Assembly (NCBI GenBank): GCA_963835855.1
Contig: CAWIHA010000003.1
Span: 1-64,000, forward strand
Direction of reading: 5' to 3'
Source: CAWIHA01 sp963835855
Lineage (GTDB): Bacteria; Acidobacteriota; Terriglobia; Bryobacterales; Bryobacteraceae
DNA length: 64,000 bases
This document shows positions 24,316-34,376 of the stretch, in pieces (position 1 is the first letter of the stretch; each line of letters starts with the position of its first letter). Made by a program: the position numbers and the translations under genes. The notes under the pieces were generated by a model. It searched no databases and was not told the origin of the DNA. It worked only from the letters and a program-made list of their open reading frames with translations.

Positions 24316-24549
24316 ATGCAGAGACCACGTTTCTTGCGCTACCTGTATAACCGCTGGCTGTTCCTGTTAATTGGTCTTTCGGGGCTTGGGAACGTCATTC
24401 TGCTGCTATATCGGTTTTTCGTGCTTGGATTCATGAGTCATCTACCCGAGCATATTGCGGCCGGTGTGTTCAGTCTGATTACATGCACGCTCGCCTTCGG
24501 CATTTTCGTGGATCTCAGCTTGAAGAATCCGGACAGACACAAACAATAG
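24316..24549 (+). CDS. Small two-helix membrane protein
   Basis: This 77-residue protein has a good ribosome-binding site (AAAGGAGAAC) before its ATG. Two hydrophobic segments are visible: WLFLLIGLSGLGNVILLLY and HIAAGVFSLITCTLAFGIFV. The N-terminus is basic, which suggests it stays inside. Its stop codon directly abuts the ATG of the following receiver gene, so the two are co-translated. It may anchor or sense for that receiver, but no family was recognised. Confidence 0.6.
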   Translation: MQRPRFLRYLYNRWLFLLIGLSGLGNVILLLYRFFVLGFMSHLPEHIAAGVFSLITCTLAFGIFVDLSLKNPDRHKQ

Positions 24550-24897
24550 ATGGCGACGCTATTGGCAGTCGATGACGAACCGCTGATATTGGAGCTCATC
24601 GCAGGCGTGCTCCGTCCCGAGCACTCCGTCATCACGGCAGAAAGTGGAATCGAGGCTCTCGCAATTTTCGAGTCCTACCACGACCGGATCGATCTCATCG
24701 TGACGGACGTAACGATGCCAGGCATGTCCGGCTTGGAGTTGGTGGCGCGGTTGGAGGCAACCCACAGCCGCCGGGTTCTGGTGCTCTTCATCACCGGTGC
24801 ACCCGAGCATCCTATCGATGCGAGCCGTGCGGTGCTGCCCAAACCCTTCACGCCCACTGCCCTGAAGGACACGGTTCTACAGTTGCTCCAGCGGTAA
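24550..24897 (+). CDS. Stand-alone response regulator receiver protein
   Basis: This is a 115-residue CheY-like domain with the acidic pocket AVDDEPLILELI, the phospho-acceptor Asp in LIVTDVTMPGMSG (about residue 53), the switch Thr in LFITGAPEHP and the conserved Lys in LPKPFTPTALK (about residue 98). There is no DNA-binding domain. It lies immediately after a two-helix membrane protein. The cognate kinase is not adjacent. Confidence 0.88.
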   Translation: MATLLAVDDEPLILELIAGVLRPEHSVITAESGIEALAIFESYHDRIDLIVTDVTMPGMSGLELVARLEATHSRRVLVLFITGAPEHPIDASRAVLPKPFTPTALKDTVLQLLQR

Positions 24898-24917
24898 TTG
24901 CGTTACGTCCCATTCAC

Positions 24918-25169
24918 ATGTTTGCTGTCGAGTGCCCAGCTTCGGCCGACGTGATCTACGATAATGGCCTAATCAACGGTGACCTAAACGCCTGGCTGAT
25001 CAATGAAGGCTTTGCGGTATCCGATTCTTCGCCGTACAATCTGAGCCCGGGCACGTACACCGTCCAGGCACAAAGCGAGGAATGGCATACCCGTCTCGTG
25101 CCCAAGACCGAGGCCGATTTCGCGCAGAAGACGAACGATCTTAATCCAAAGTATCCCTATAAGCTATAG
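24918..25169 (+). pseudogene. Truncated fragment of a PEP-CTERM-type secreted protein
   Basis: An 83-residue open frame reads VIYDNGLINGDLNAWLINEG, then FAVSDS. This closely recalls the N-terminal segment of PEP-CTERM-anchored proteins (YDNGPINGT...AWTINFGFAVSDS). The expected following beta domain and the C-terminal PEP sorting signal are missing, and the remaining sequence looks degenerate. There is no proper signal peptide. It is most likely a decayed gene piece. Confidence 0.45.
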
Positions 25170-25276
25170 AGGGAGCCGGGCACATTCCTGATCAAGTCCA
25201 ACATCATCAGCATCACCGTAACGCCATAGCCGCCGGAAGATCGAGCCTCACAGTTCGCGCTTACCCCACGCCGCTG

Positions 25277-27376
25277 CTACCCTTCCGCCCGGTTCACCAG
25301 CACCACGACACTTCGGCCCTCGACCGCGTAAGTAGCCCCCGTAACTTCGGTCTCGGCGCCGGGGTCCGCGATGTCGTTGGGCGGCGCCTGGGACGTATCC
25401 ACCGCTTTGAACCAGCGCCGGCCCGGCACGGCGGGTAATTCGAATTCCAGGCTGTCCCAGTACATATTCAACATGGCGTGGATATCGGCGTCGCCGTCGA
25501 AGCCGGCCAGCGTCAGCGCCAGAGCGCGCGCTTCGGGGTCGGTCCATCCGGGGCTGTTGAGCTTGGTTCCGTGCCAGGTCACGTCCACCAGGCCCCGCTC
25601 GTTCGTGGCGCCCGTGAAGAAGCGTCCGCGGCGGAGCGCAGGGTGGCTCTTGCGAAACTCGATCATGAGTTTCCAGAAGCGGTGCAGGCCGTGGCGCCGA
25701 TCGAGGAGCGTCCAGTCGAACCAACTGATTTCGTTATCCTGGCAGTAGGCGTTGTTATTGCCTCTCTGCGTGCGGCGCACCTCGTCGCCGGCGGCAAACA
25801 TGGGCACGCCTCGCGAGAGCAGCAGCAGGGCCGCGAAGTTACGTATCTGTTTTTCGCGGAGCGCTTCGATGGCCGGGTCGTCTGACGGTCCCTCCGCGCC
25901 ACAGTTCCAGCTCAGGTTATCGTCGATGCCGTCGCGGTTGCCTTCGCCGTTGGCTTCGTTGTGCTTCTGGTTGTACGAGACCAGATCGTTGAGGGTGAAG
26001 CCGTCGTGGCAGTTCACGAAGTTGATGCTGTTCACCGGCAGTTGCCCGCGCTGCTGGTAGAGATCGGCGCTGCCCGCCAGGCGCGACGCCACCGCTCCCA
26101 CCATGCCCGGCTCGCCCCTCACGAACCGGCGGATATCGTCCCGATAATGGCCGTTCCACTCCGCCCAGCGGTCCCCGGGGAAGTGGCCCACTTGATACAG
26201 GCCGGCGGCATCCCAGGCTTCGGCGATCAGTTTGGTATCCGCCAGGTCGTCATCGAGCTCGATCTGCCACACTACCGGCGGATGAAGGGAGGGTTGCCCG
26301 TCCTCGCCCCGCGACAGGATGGATCCTTCGTCGAACCGGAAACCGTCCACGTGCACTTCCCGCACCCAGTAGCGTAAGCAATCGACGATCAGCTTCTGCG
26401 TGATGGGATGGTTGCAGTTCACCGTATTCCCGCAGCCTGAAAAATCCATGTAATATTGCAGGTCCCACGGCACGAGTAAGTAGTAAGTGCGGTTATCGAG
26501 ACCCTTGAACGAGAAAACCGGCCCCAGTTGGTTGCCTTCGCCGGTGTGGTTGAACACCATGTCCAGGATGACTTCGATGCCGGTCTTGTGTAAGGCCTTC
26601 ACCATATCGCGGAATTCGCGCAGATGGCCGCCGGTTTCCGGGCTGACGCAATAGGCGGACTGAGGCGCGAAAAATCCCATGCTGTTGTATCCCCAGTAAT
26701 CGGGCAGAGGCCGGCCATCCACCACGTGCAGTATGTCGGTCTCGTCGAAGTCGAAAATGGGCAGCAGTTCTACGGCGGTGACGCCCAGGTCCTGAAGGTA
26801 CGGGATCTTCTCCACGATTCCTCGAAACGTTCCAGGCTGCCGCGCGCCGGAGGAAGGCGATTGCGTAAAGCCCCGAACATGCATCTCGTAGACGATGGTG
26901 TCCTCCATCGGACGGTTGAGAGGCCGGTCTCCCTCCCAGTCGTAGCCCGAGGTGTCGATGACCAACGAGCGCATCGACGTGGCCACGTTGTCGTCCGGCC
27001 CGCAGGCGTCGCCGCGCTTCCACAGGCTGTTCGTGTTGCCGCGCGCGTAAGGGTCGATCAAAACCTTGTTCTTGTTGAACCGCTGGCCGGACGCCGGATC
27101 GTTTGGCCCGTCCACACGAAAGGCGTAGTGCGCTACCGCGGCCAGGCCCCGCACGAACACGTGCCAGAAATGGAACGTCTTGTTGATGAACGGGTCGAAC
27201 CGGACCACCTGATACGGCAGCGGAGCGTCGTGCGCCGTGAACAACAGAAGCTCGACGCCGGTGGCATTCTCCGAAACGAGCGAGAAGTTGACCCCGTCCG
27301 GTCCCGCGGTTGCCCCCAGTGGATGCGGCGAACCCTGCTCAACCGGAAAAACGATCTGTGAAGTATTGGCAGCCAT
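25277..27376 (-). CDS. glgX: Glycogen debranching enzyme GlgX
   Basis: It hydrolyses alpha-1,6 branches of limit-dextrin glycogen (isoamylase-type, GH13). The 699-residue protein has an N-terminal CBM48 (HPLGATAGPDGVNFSLVSEN) and a GH13 barrel. Visible motifs are VILDMVFNHTGEG, the nucleophile in DGFRFDEGSIL (about residue 343), the acid/base Glu in KLIAEAWDAAGLYQVG and FVNCHDGFTLNDLVSYNQKH. The C-terminal beta domain ends VVVLVNRAEG. No other glycogen gene is adjacent. It is divergent from the acyl-CoA ligase at 27610; the 233 bases between them show no clear regulatory element. Confidence 0.95.
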   Translation of the reverse strand: MAANTSQIVFPVEQGSPHPLGATAGPDGVNFSLVSENATGVELLLFTAHDAPLPYQVVRFDPFINKTFHFWHVFVRGLAAVAHYAFRVDGPNDPASGQRFNKNKVLIDPYARGNTNSLWKRGDACGPDDNVATSMRSLVIDTSGYDWEGDRPLNRPMEDTIVYEMHVRGFTQSPSSGARQPGTFRGIVEKIPYLQDLGVTAVELLPIFDFDETDILHVVDGRPLPDYWGYNSMGFFAPQSAYCVSPETGGHLREFRDMVKALHKTGIEVILDMVFNHTGEGNQLGPVFSFKGLDNRTYYLLVPWDLQYYMDFSGCGNTVNCNHPITQKLIVDCLRYWVREVHVDGFRFDEGSILSRGEDGQPSLHPPVVWQIELDDDLADTKLIAEAWDAAGLYQVGHFPGDRWAEWNGHYRDDIRRFVRGEPGMVGAVASRLAGSADLYQQRGQLPVNSINFVNCHDGFTLNDLVSYNQKHNEANGEGNRDGIDDNLSWNCGAEGPSDDPAIEALREKQIRNFAALLLLSRGVPMFAAGDEVRRTQRGNNNAYCQDNEISWFDWTLLDRRHGLHRFWKLMIEFRKSHPALRRGRFFTGATNERGLVDVTWHGTKLNSPGWTDPEARALALTLAGFDGDADIHAMLNMYWDSLEFELPAVPGRRWFKAVDTSQAPPNDIADPGAETEVTGATYAVEGRSVVVLVNRAEG

Positions 27377-27609
27377 GGTGATCCCAATCTGAACATCGCG
27401 TCATAAATATTTGCGCATATGCCAGGAACGTGGCCTTCTGGAATCATGAGACCGCTCATGATTTCCGATGCCACGCCAGTATTGAGTTTACAGCAGGAGA
27501 TCCTTGCGCAGGAAACCAAATCGAGTTACTCGGGAGATAGACCCGCTGCCGGACGGTCAAGCGCAGGGGTCCGGCTGCGTCGTAAACTACAGGTGACTGG
27601 ATTGAGAGC

Positions 27610-29198
27610 ATGTTCCTTCCGCTAACACCACTGCGCTTTCTCGACCGCGCCGTCGATCTCTATGGGAATAAGGTGGGGATTGTCTCCGGCGCACGTGAAT
27701 TCACCTATGCCGAGTTCGGCGAGCGTTCGCGGCGCCTGGCATCCGCGCTGGCTTCACGCGGCATCAATCCGGGCGACCGGGTGGCATTTCTCAGCTTCAA
27801 CAACCACCAGCTCCTCGAAGGGTATTACGGGGTCATCCAGGCGCGCGCCATGGTGATGCCGCTAAACGTGCGGCTGACTCCCGCCGAACTGCTGGCGGTT
27901 CTGAACCATTCCGGCGCAAGAATGCTGTTTTTCGAGAACGACTTCGCGCCTCTGGTTGAAAAGCTCCGCTCCGCATGCCCTTCGATCGAACGGTTCATCA
28001 CGCTCGACGGCAAGATTCCCTTGGCCGACATGACCTACGAGGAGGTGCTGGGGGAGGGGCGGCCCGAGCGTGCCGGCATCCTCAGCTACGACGAAAACGC
28101 GCCAGCCGAACTCTTCTACACAAGCGGCAGCACGGGCGCGCCAAAGGGCGTGCTGCTCTCGCACCGCACGATCTATCTGCATGCGCTCGATATCTGCGCG
28201 GGGATGGATTACAATGACGCCTCCGTCGAGCTGCATACGATCCCGCTGTTCCACGCCAACGGCTGGGGCCGGCCGCAGACCGCAACGATGATGGGCACCA
28301 AGCAGATCATGGTGCGGCGGTTCGACCCAACCACAGTGTTCCGGCTGATCCAAGAGCATCACGCGACCGATATGTCGCTGGTACCGACGATGGCGGGCGC
28401 ATTGTTAGAAGCGCCAAACATCGGAAAGTTCGATTTATCGAGCATGAAACTGATTCACATCGGCGGCGCAGCATCGTCGCCGCAGCTCATTGAACGGATG
28501 GAGAAGGCGTTCGGCTGCCGCGTGTACGCGGGCTATGGCCTCACCGAACGTCCCCGGTGGTCAGCACAGGCCGGCCGAAATCGACGATCGCACCCGCATC
28601 CGGCGCCGAGCGCTACCAGCGGCAGGCGATGGCCGGGCTGCCCTTCCCCGGCGTTGAGGCGCGTGTCGTCGATGGCCACATGCGTGAGGTGCCGCGAGAT
28701 ATGAAGTCGATCGGCGAGATTGTTGTGCGCAGCGACCATGTCATGGACGGCTATTATAAGGACCCGGACGGCACGAAGGCCGTGATGAGCGGCGCGTGGC
28801 TGCACACGGGCGACATGGCCGTCTGGGACCCGGAGACGTACATCCACATAGTCGATCGCAAGAAGGAGATCATCATCAGCGGTGGCGAGAACATTTCCTC
28901 GCTCGAGATCGAGAAAGTCATTTCCACGCACCCGGACGCGCTCGAATGCGCGGTGGTGGCGGCGCCCGACGACCGGTGGGGCGAATCGCCCGCGGCGGTC
29001 GTGCTCCGGCGGCCCGGTTCGGAGCTGCGCGCCGAAGACTTGCTCCGGTTCCTTGAAGGGCAGCTAGCGAAATTCAAGATACCGCGGCTCATTGAAATCA
29101 CTGACACGCCGCTGCCGAAGACCGGCACGGGCAAAATCAGAAAGCTGGAGTTGCGCGAGCGCTTCTGGAAAGGCATCGAGCGGCGCGTGCAGGGATAG
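27610..29198 (+). CDS. Acyl-CoA synthetase (AMP-forming), interrupted by a 1-base frameshift
   Basis: It activates a carboxylic acid to an acyl-AMP and then acyl-CoA (ANL superfamily). The restored protein has about 529 residues. The first part has the P-loop YTSGSTGAPKGVLLSH (about residue 172) and VYAGYGLTE; the second part, in another frame, has GAWLHTGDMAVWDPE, the hinge DRKKEIIISGGENISSLEIE and the catalytic Lys in LPKTGTGKIRKLELRE. The frames meet at about 28547, where one missing base would restore the family motif GYGLTETSP. The sequence resembles medium/long-chain fatty acid:CoA ligases. Substrate is uncertain. Confidence 0.85.
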
Positions 29199-29249
29199 GG
29201 CGGCGCGGTGCTGCTTGGTTTGTGCACGCCTTCGACATCGAGTCCCTCG

Positions 29250-30161
29250 CTAATCGTGCTGGGCCGAAAGATCGTCCTGGTGATTCTCGATGGAGCAACC
29301 GGCGCAGTTCACATGCTCGAACTGCACCGTCGTATGGCTGATATTGAACCGCTCGTTGAGCATGTCATTCAGCCGGCGCAGAATTCGATCGCTCGTTGAG
29401 GGTGGCACGTCCTCAATCAGCACATGGCAACTCAGCGCGTGCGTCCTCGTTCCGAGGCTCCAGATGTGCACGTCGTGAACGTCAAGCACGTCCTCGGTAC
29501 ACCGCATCGCGGCCAGCACGTCCCGCAGGTTGAGCCCGCGCGGGAGCCCTTCGAGCAGGATATTCAGCGCCTCCTTGATGATGTCCCAGGCTGTCCAGAC
29601 GATGAGCAGGCCGATGAGCGACGATAGCAGCGGGTCCGTGCGCTGCCAGCCGGTGTAATGAATTGCGATGGCCCCGGCGATAATGCCGAGGGAGCCGAGC
29701 GCGTCGCCGAACATGTGGGTCCACGCGCCGCGGACGTTGATGTCATACACGCGCTCGCCGCGCAGGCCCCACATGATGGACGCGTTCACGCCAAGCCCAA
29801 CCAGCGCGACGACGAGCATTGTGGTCTCGCCGACCGCCACCGGCCGCTGCCAGCGGCGGTAGCTTTCCCACAGTATCCAAGCGGCGAGAACGAGGAGCGA
29901 GAGCGCGTTAACGAGGGCCGCGAGCACGCCGGCCCGATGATAGCCGTACGTCTTGACCTTGTCGGGCGGCTTGCGCCCGTAGTAGACGCCGAACCATGCG
30001 AGCAGCAACGCAAGGCCGTCGGTGAAGTTGTGGCCCGCATCGGACAGCAGCGCCAGGCTGTGTGCGTGCAAGCCTGCCAGCGCCTCCACAATCACAAACA
30101 GAACGGTCAGGACGAGCGACCAGCGCAGAACCTTCCCCATGTCGTGATCGTGATGACGCAA
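29250..30161 (-). CDS. Cation diffusion facilitator family transporter
   Basis: This is an inner-membrane proton/divalent cation antiporter (Zn2+, Co2+ or Cd2+ efflux). The 303-residue protein starts with a His-rich segment (MRHHDHD), has six transmembrane helices, and shows both HxxxD metal sites: HNFTD in helix 2 (about residue 44) and HMFGD in helix 5 (about 149). The cytoplasmic C-terminal domain has DVHDVHIWSLGTRTHALSCH and a late FEHVNCAGC motif. It is close to the CzcD/ZitB subfamily. It converges with the acyl-CoA ligase. Confidence 0.93.
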   Translation of the reverse strand: MRHHDHDMGKVLRWSLVLTVLFVIVEALAGLHAHSLALLSDAGHNFTDGLALLLAWFGVYYGRKPPDKVKTYGYHRAGVLAALVNALSLLVLAAWILWESYRRWQRPVAVGETTMLVVALVGLGVNASIMWGLRGERVYDINVRGAWTHMFGDALGSLGIIAGAIAIHYTGWQRTDPLLSSLIGLLIVWTAWDIIKEALNILLEGLPRGLNLRDVLAAMRCTEDVLDVHDVHIWSLGTRTHALSCHVLIEDVPPSTSDRILRRLNDMLNERFNISHTTVQFEHVNCAGCSIENHQDDLSAQHD

Positions 30162-30240
30162 ATTCGACCCTTCCGAAACCAGTTTACCGCCGTGCGCCGG
30201 CCGCGACGCGGGGTGGTGAGCCAGATTTGTGTCCCTGAGA

Positions 30241-30588
30241 TCAGTCTTCGTCTTGCGGGATTCCGTGAGCCTTCAAGGTTTCGGCACGAACCAAATCTAT
30301 AAGTTTCCTATCGCGTAGCCCACTTTCGCAAGCGGCCCTCTCAACAGAATCGATGATCTGTTCGCGTTTAGCCCTGATTTGCTGCTTCTGTACGTCCTCT
30401 TCGATCTGCTTACTTTTCTGCGTATACCACTGTTGTACGCGCTCATAGTTCTCTTCACCCTGATGCGCGTAAAGCCAAAACTGCACTTGGGGCAACACTT
30501 GAGACTCTTCGAGCCCAGCACTGATAGCGCGGCCGTCCTTTGAAAACTGAATGTAGAATCCGCTGCTGATCGGGATTCGGCCGGTCAT
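30241..30588 (-). CDS. Conserved hypothetical protein, helical
   Basis: This 115-residue protein was not recognised. The N-terminal 30 residues could form beta strands (GFYIQFSKDGRAISAG). The middle is a charged helix/coiled coil (ENYERVQQWYTQKSKQIEED, continuing VQKQQIRAKREQII). It is acidic at the C-terminus (PQDED) and has neither signal peptide nor membrane segment. It stands alone between a CDF transporter and ypdA on the same strand. Codon use is less GC-biased than in its neighbours. Confidence 0.5.
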   Translation of the reverse strand: MTGRIPISSGFYIQFSKDGRAISAGLEESQVLPQVQFWLYAHQGEENYERVQQWYTQKSKQIEEDVQKQQIRAKREQIIDSVERAACESGLRDRKLIDLVRAETLKAHGIPQDED

Positions 30589-30722
30589 GGCACGAGGATA
30601 TCACGGACGCGGCTGCGTCTGATGAAGACTGGAACTCTGGGCGACCTCTGCACTGAGATGGCGGCCCCCGCGGCGGGCGGCGGGCGGCCACGGCGCATGG
30701 CGCGCGCGGAGGAGCGGCGCGG

Positions 30723-31708
30723 TTACGCCCGGCCCAGGCGGGCCGCGATCGCTTCGGCGATCTTCTTACCGTGAAACCGGCCATTCTCGATGAAGATCTC
30801 GTTGGTGTGCATGCCCGCAACGATCACGCCAGCGAGATAAATTCCTTTGCGGCCGCTTTCCAGCGTATCGGGGTCCGTGTACGGCCGTTGCGTGTCGGGC
30901 TCGAACACGATGCCATGCGCGGCTAGGAACTCGGTATCCGGATGATAGCCAATCATCGCAAACACGAAATCGTTCTTGAGCGACAGCTCGCCTGCGGGCG
31001 CCGCCACGCGAATCGAGTCGGGCCGGATCTCGAGCACCCGCGAGTTGAAGTAGGCCTTGATCTCGCCGTTCTTGATGCGGTTCTCTATGTTCGGCCTGAT
31101 CCAGTATTTGACGTGCGGTGAGATACCGTCACCGCGATGAATGAGCGTGACGCGCGCGCCGGTCCAGAAGAGCTCGAGCGCTGCGATGGCGGCAGAGTTC
31201 GCGGCGCCGACCACGGCGACATCCGCGCCGTAGTAGGGGTGCGGCTCCCTGTAGTAATAGATGACCTTGTCGAGATTCTCGCCGGGAACATGGAGCCGGT
31301 TCGGCAGGTCGTAGTAGCCGGTTGCGATTACGGTCTTGCGCGCCTCATAAACCTGCGGGCAGCCGAGCCGGTCAACCGTGCGCACGCGAAATGCGCCGTC
31401 CTCGCCATCAATGCGCTCGACGCGCTCGTACTGGTGGATGTCGAGCTGGTAGTGCTCAGCCACCCGCCGGTAATACTTGAGCGCTTCCGTGCGGTTCGGC
31501 TTTTCCCCAAGCGAGGTCATCGGAAGATCGCCGATCTCGAGCAGCTCCGGCGTGGTGAAGAACGTCATGTGGGTCGGGTAGTTGTAAATCGAATTCAGCA
31601 GGCAGCCTTTGTCAAAAAGGACCGCGCGCAGGCCGCGCCGTTTGACTCGATTCCGCAGGCGAGGCCGGTTGGCCCCGCGCCCACTACAGCCGCATCGAAC
31701 CGGTTCAC
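30723..31708 (-). CDS. ypdA: YpdA-family FAD/NADPH oxidoreductase (putative bacillithiol disulfide reductase), frameshifted
   Basis: YpdA recycles oxidised bacillithiol with NADPH. The restored protein is about 328 residues. The N-terminal FAD motif is AAVVGAGPTGLACGIE; the rest includes LLNSIYNYPTHMTFFTTPEL, the NADPH motif VAVVGAANSAAIAALEL (about residue 170), and GIYLAGVIVAGMHTNEIFIE near the end. The frame breaks near 31641-31645, where one extra base would rejoin both parts. GTG 31708 overlaps the alaS stop as GTGA, so it is coupled to alaS. The family lacks the CxxC disulfide of thioredoxin reductases, and none is seen here. It fits functionally with bshA at 15.4 kb. Confidence 0.85.
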
Positions 31709-34335
31709 AACATCGCCTCCACGCGGGAGTATACGCTCTCGAGCGCCGAGGCTAATGCTGATACGTCCTTTCCGCCGGCTTCGGCCATATCGGGCCGGCC
31801 GCCGCCCTTGCCGCCGACCGCTTGCGCCACCGCGCCGGCAAGTTTCCCCGCATGCACCTTCGACATGAGATCCTTCGTCACGGCAGAGACGATCGCGACG
31901 TTCGAATCCCCGGCGGACGCCAGCACGACGACAGCGGACTTCCACTGGTTGCGCAGCGAATCGGCCAGCGCGCGCATCTGCTGGCGATCGAGGCCATCCA
32001 CACGGCCCGCGAGCACGCGCACGCCCTTAATCATCCGCGCCTGGCTTTCGAGCGCGCCCGCCTGCGATTGCGCCACCTTGTTCTTGAGCTGCTCGAGCTG
32101 CCTTTCCAGCGTGCGCCTCTCGTCGAGCAGTTTCTCCACCTGCTCGACCAGTTCCGTCTCGGAGCCGCGCGTCAGCTCGGCGATGCGCGAAAGGGCAGAG
32201 ACCGCGGTCTGGAAACGTTCGAGCGCGCCCTCGCCAGTGACCGCTTCAATACGGCGCACACCGGCCGAGATGCTGGCCTCGGATACGATCTTACAGACGC
32301 CGATTTCGCCGGTGCGCGCCACGTGCGTTCCGCCGCAAAGCTCCTTGCTGAAGCCGGGGGTCGAAACGACGCGCACGCGCTCGCCATACTTTTCGCCGAA
32401 GAGCGCCATCGCTCCGGTTGTCAGCGCCTCGTCGAGTTCCATCAGGTCCGTCTGGACCGGCTGATCCCGCAGGATCTCCTCGTTCACCAGCCGCTCCACC
32501 TCGGCGATCTCCGAGGCGTCCATTGCGGCGTAGTGCGTGAAGTCGAAACGGAGCCGCGACGGCTCGACCACGCTGCCCGCCTGCTTCACATGCGCGCCGA
32601 GCACCTTCCGCAAGGCCGCGTGCAGCAGGTGCGTGGCGGTGTGATTGCGCATGGTGGACCGTCGAAGATCCGCATCGACCTGCGCCCACACGCTGTCGCC
32701 GCGGCGGATGGGCGTGAGCGCAACAACACGATGCACCGTGAGCCCGGGGAGGGGAGAATAGGTGTCCTGGACCTCGGCGAGCTTCTCGCCACTCTCCGCG
32801 AAGAGGGCGCCCTTGTCGCCGACCTGCCCGCCGGCTTCGGCATAAAAGGGCGTCTGGTCGAGCACCACCTCGGCGCGCTCGCCGGAACCGATGCTCTCGG
32901 CCCGTTTCTGATCCACCACCAGGCCGATCACGCTCGCGTGTAATTCGAAACTCTCATAGCCCTTGAATATCGTGCGATGTTCTGTGAAAAGCTGGTGATA
33001 CACTGGCGCGATGGCGGCGCGTTCCCCGCCCTTCCAACTGGCCCGCGCACGCTCGCGCTGCTTCGCCATTTCGGCTTCGAAACCCGCGCGATCGACCGCC
33101 AGGCCGTACTCCCGGGCCATTTCCTCCTGCTCATCGAGCGGAAGGCCGTAGGTGTCGTAGAGGCGGAAAGCGACCGAACCGCCGAGCACCTGCTTCGCGC
33201 TTCGCGCCTCGTCGTGAAAAATCTTCTCAGCGATCTGGAACGTCGTGGCGTAGCGGTGCTCTTCGTTCTTCACCACGCGGGCGACGCGCTCCAGGCTCTC
33301 CATCAGCTCGGGATACGCCGGTTTCATCAGCTCGGCCACGAACCCGGTCAGTTGATATAGGAAGGGATCGAGCACGCCAATGCGCCGGGCGTGCCGCATG
33401 GCGCGGCGCATGATTTTGCGGAGCACGTAACCGCGGCCGTCGTTCGAGGGCAGCACGCCATCGTGAATCAGGAACTCGGCGGCACGGCTGTGGTCTGCGA
33501 TGATGCGCAGCGCGGTGTCCACCTTGGGCTCTTCTCCGTAAGCCACTCCGAACCGTTCGGCGGCGCGCTGGATAATCGGGCACAGCAGATCGGTATCGTA
33601 ATTTGACAGCGTGCCCTGCATGACGGCCGCGATGCGTTCCAGGCCCATGCCCGTATCGATCGAAGGCCGAGGCAGCCGCGCCAGCGTCCCGTTTGTGTCG
33701 CGGTCGTATTGCATGAAGACGAGGTTCCAGATCTCGACGTAGCGGCCCGACTCGCTCGGAAAGTGCTCGTCTTCGGCGGGCAGATCCGAAGCCTCGGGGC
33801 CGAGGTCGTAATGCAGCTCCGAGCACGGGCCGCATGGGCCGGTCTCGCCCATCTGCCAAAAGTTGTCCTTCTCGTCCTGACGAAAGATGCGGCCTTTCGA
33901 AACGCCCGCTATTTTCTGCCAGAGCTTTTCGGCTTCATCGTCTTCGCGGAATACGGTGATATAGAGCCGGTCCTTCGGGAGGCCGAAATCCTTAGTGATG
34001 AGTTCCCAGGCAAACTCGATCGCTTCCGCCTTGAAGTAATCGCCGAAGGAGAAGTTGCCGAGCATCTCGAAAAATGTGTGGTGGCGGCGCGTGTAGCCGA
34101 CATTTTCCAGATCGTTATGCTTGCCGCCGGCTCGAACGCACTTCTGCGCAGAGGCCGCGCGCGTGTAATCGCGCTTTTCGAGACCGAGGAAGATATCCTT
34201 GAACTGGTTCATGCCCGCGTTCGTGAACAGAAGCGTCGGGTCTTTGGCCGGCGCCAGCGAGGAGCTGCGAACGACGCGATGCCCGCGCGCGGCGAAGAAA
34301 TCGAGAAACTGCTGGCGGATCTGATGACCGGTCAC
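31705..34335 (-). CDS. alaS: Alanyl-tRNA synthetase
   Basis: It charges tRNA-Ala and edits mischarged Ser/Gly. With GTG 34335 (MTGHQIRQQFLDFFAARGH) the protein has 876 residues, the family's normal length; the open frame upstream is non-native sequence overlapping selD and the pyrF remnant. Visible features: class II core with FTNAGMNQFKDIFLG, the GDYFKAEAIEFAWE block, the editing-domain zinc motif HTATHLLHAAL and CGGTHVARTGEIG, then a coiled coil (EQVEKLLDERRTLERQLEQL) and the C-terminal GKGGGRPDMAEAGG module. It is followed by ypdA with a 4-base overlap. Confidence 0.97.
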   Translation of the reverse strand: MTGHQIRQQFLDFFAARGHRVVRSSSLAPAKDPTLLFTNAGMNQFKDIFLGLEKRDYTRAASAQKCVRAGGKHNDLENVGYTRRHHTFFEMLGNFSFGDYFKAEAIEFAWELITKDFGLPKDRLYITVFREDDEAEKLWQKIAGVSKGRIFRQDEKDNFWQMGETGPCGPCSELHYDLGPEASDLPAEDEHFPSESGRYVEIWNLVFMQYDRDTNGTLARLPRPSIDTGMGLERIAAVMQGTLSNYDTDLLCPIIQRAAERFGVAYGEEPKVDTALRIIADHSRAAEFLIHDGVLPSNDGRGYVLRKIMRRAMRHARRIGVLDPFLYQLTGFVAELMKPAYPELMESLERVARVVKNEEHRYATTFQIAEKIFHDEARSAKQVLGGSVAFRLYDTYGLPLDEQEEMAREYGLAVDRAGFEAEMAKQRERARASWKGGERAAIAPVYHQLFTEHRTIFKGYESFELHASVIGLVVDQKRAESIGSGERAEVVLDQTPFYAEAGGQVGDKGALFAESGEKLAEVQDTYSPLPGLTVHRVVALTPIRRGDSVWAQVDADLRRSTMRNHTATHLLHAALRKVLGAHVKQAGSVVEPSRLRFDFTHYAAMDASEIAEVERLVNEEILRDQPVQTDLMELDEALTTGAMALFGEKYGERVRVVSTPGFSKELCGGTHVARTGEIGVCKIVSEASISAGVRRIEAVTGEGALERFQTAVSALSRIAELTRGSETELVEQVEKLLDERRTLERQLEQLKNKVAQSQAGALESQARMIKGVRVLAGRVDGLDRQQMRALADSLRNQWKSAVVVLASAGDSNVAIVSAVTKDLMSKVHAGKLAGAVAQAVGGKGGGRPDMAEAGGKDVSALASALESVYSRVEAML

Positions 34336-34376
34336 ACACTCATTGTGGCATGGCGGCGTGTGCGAGGCGACGAGTT

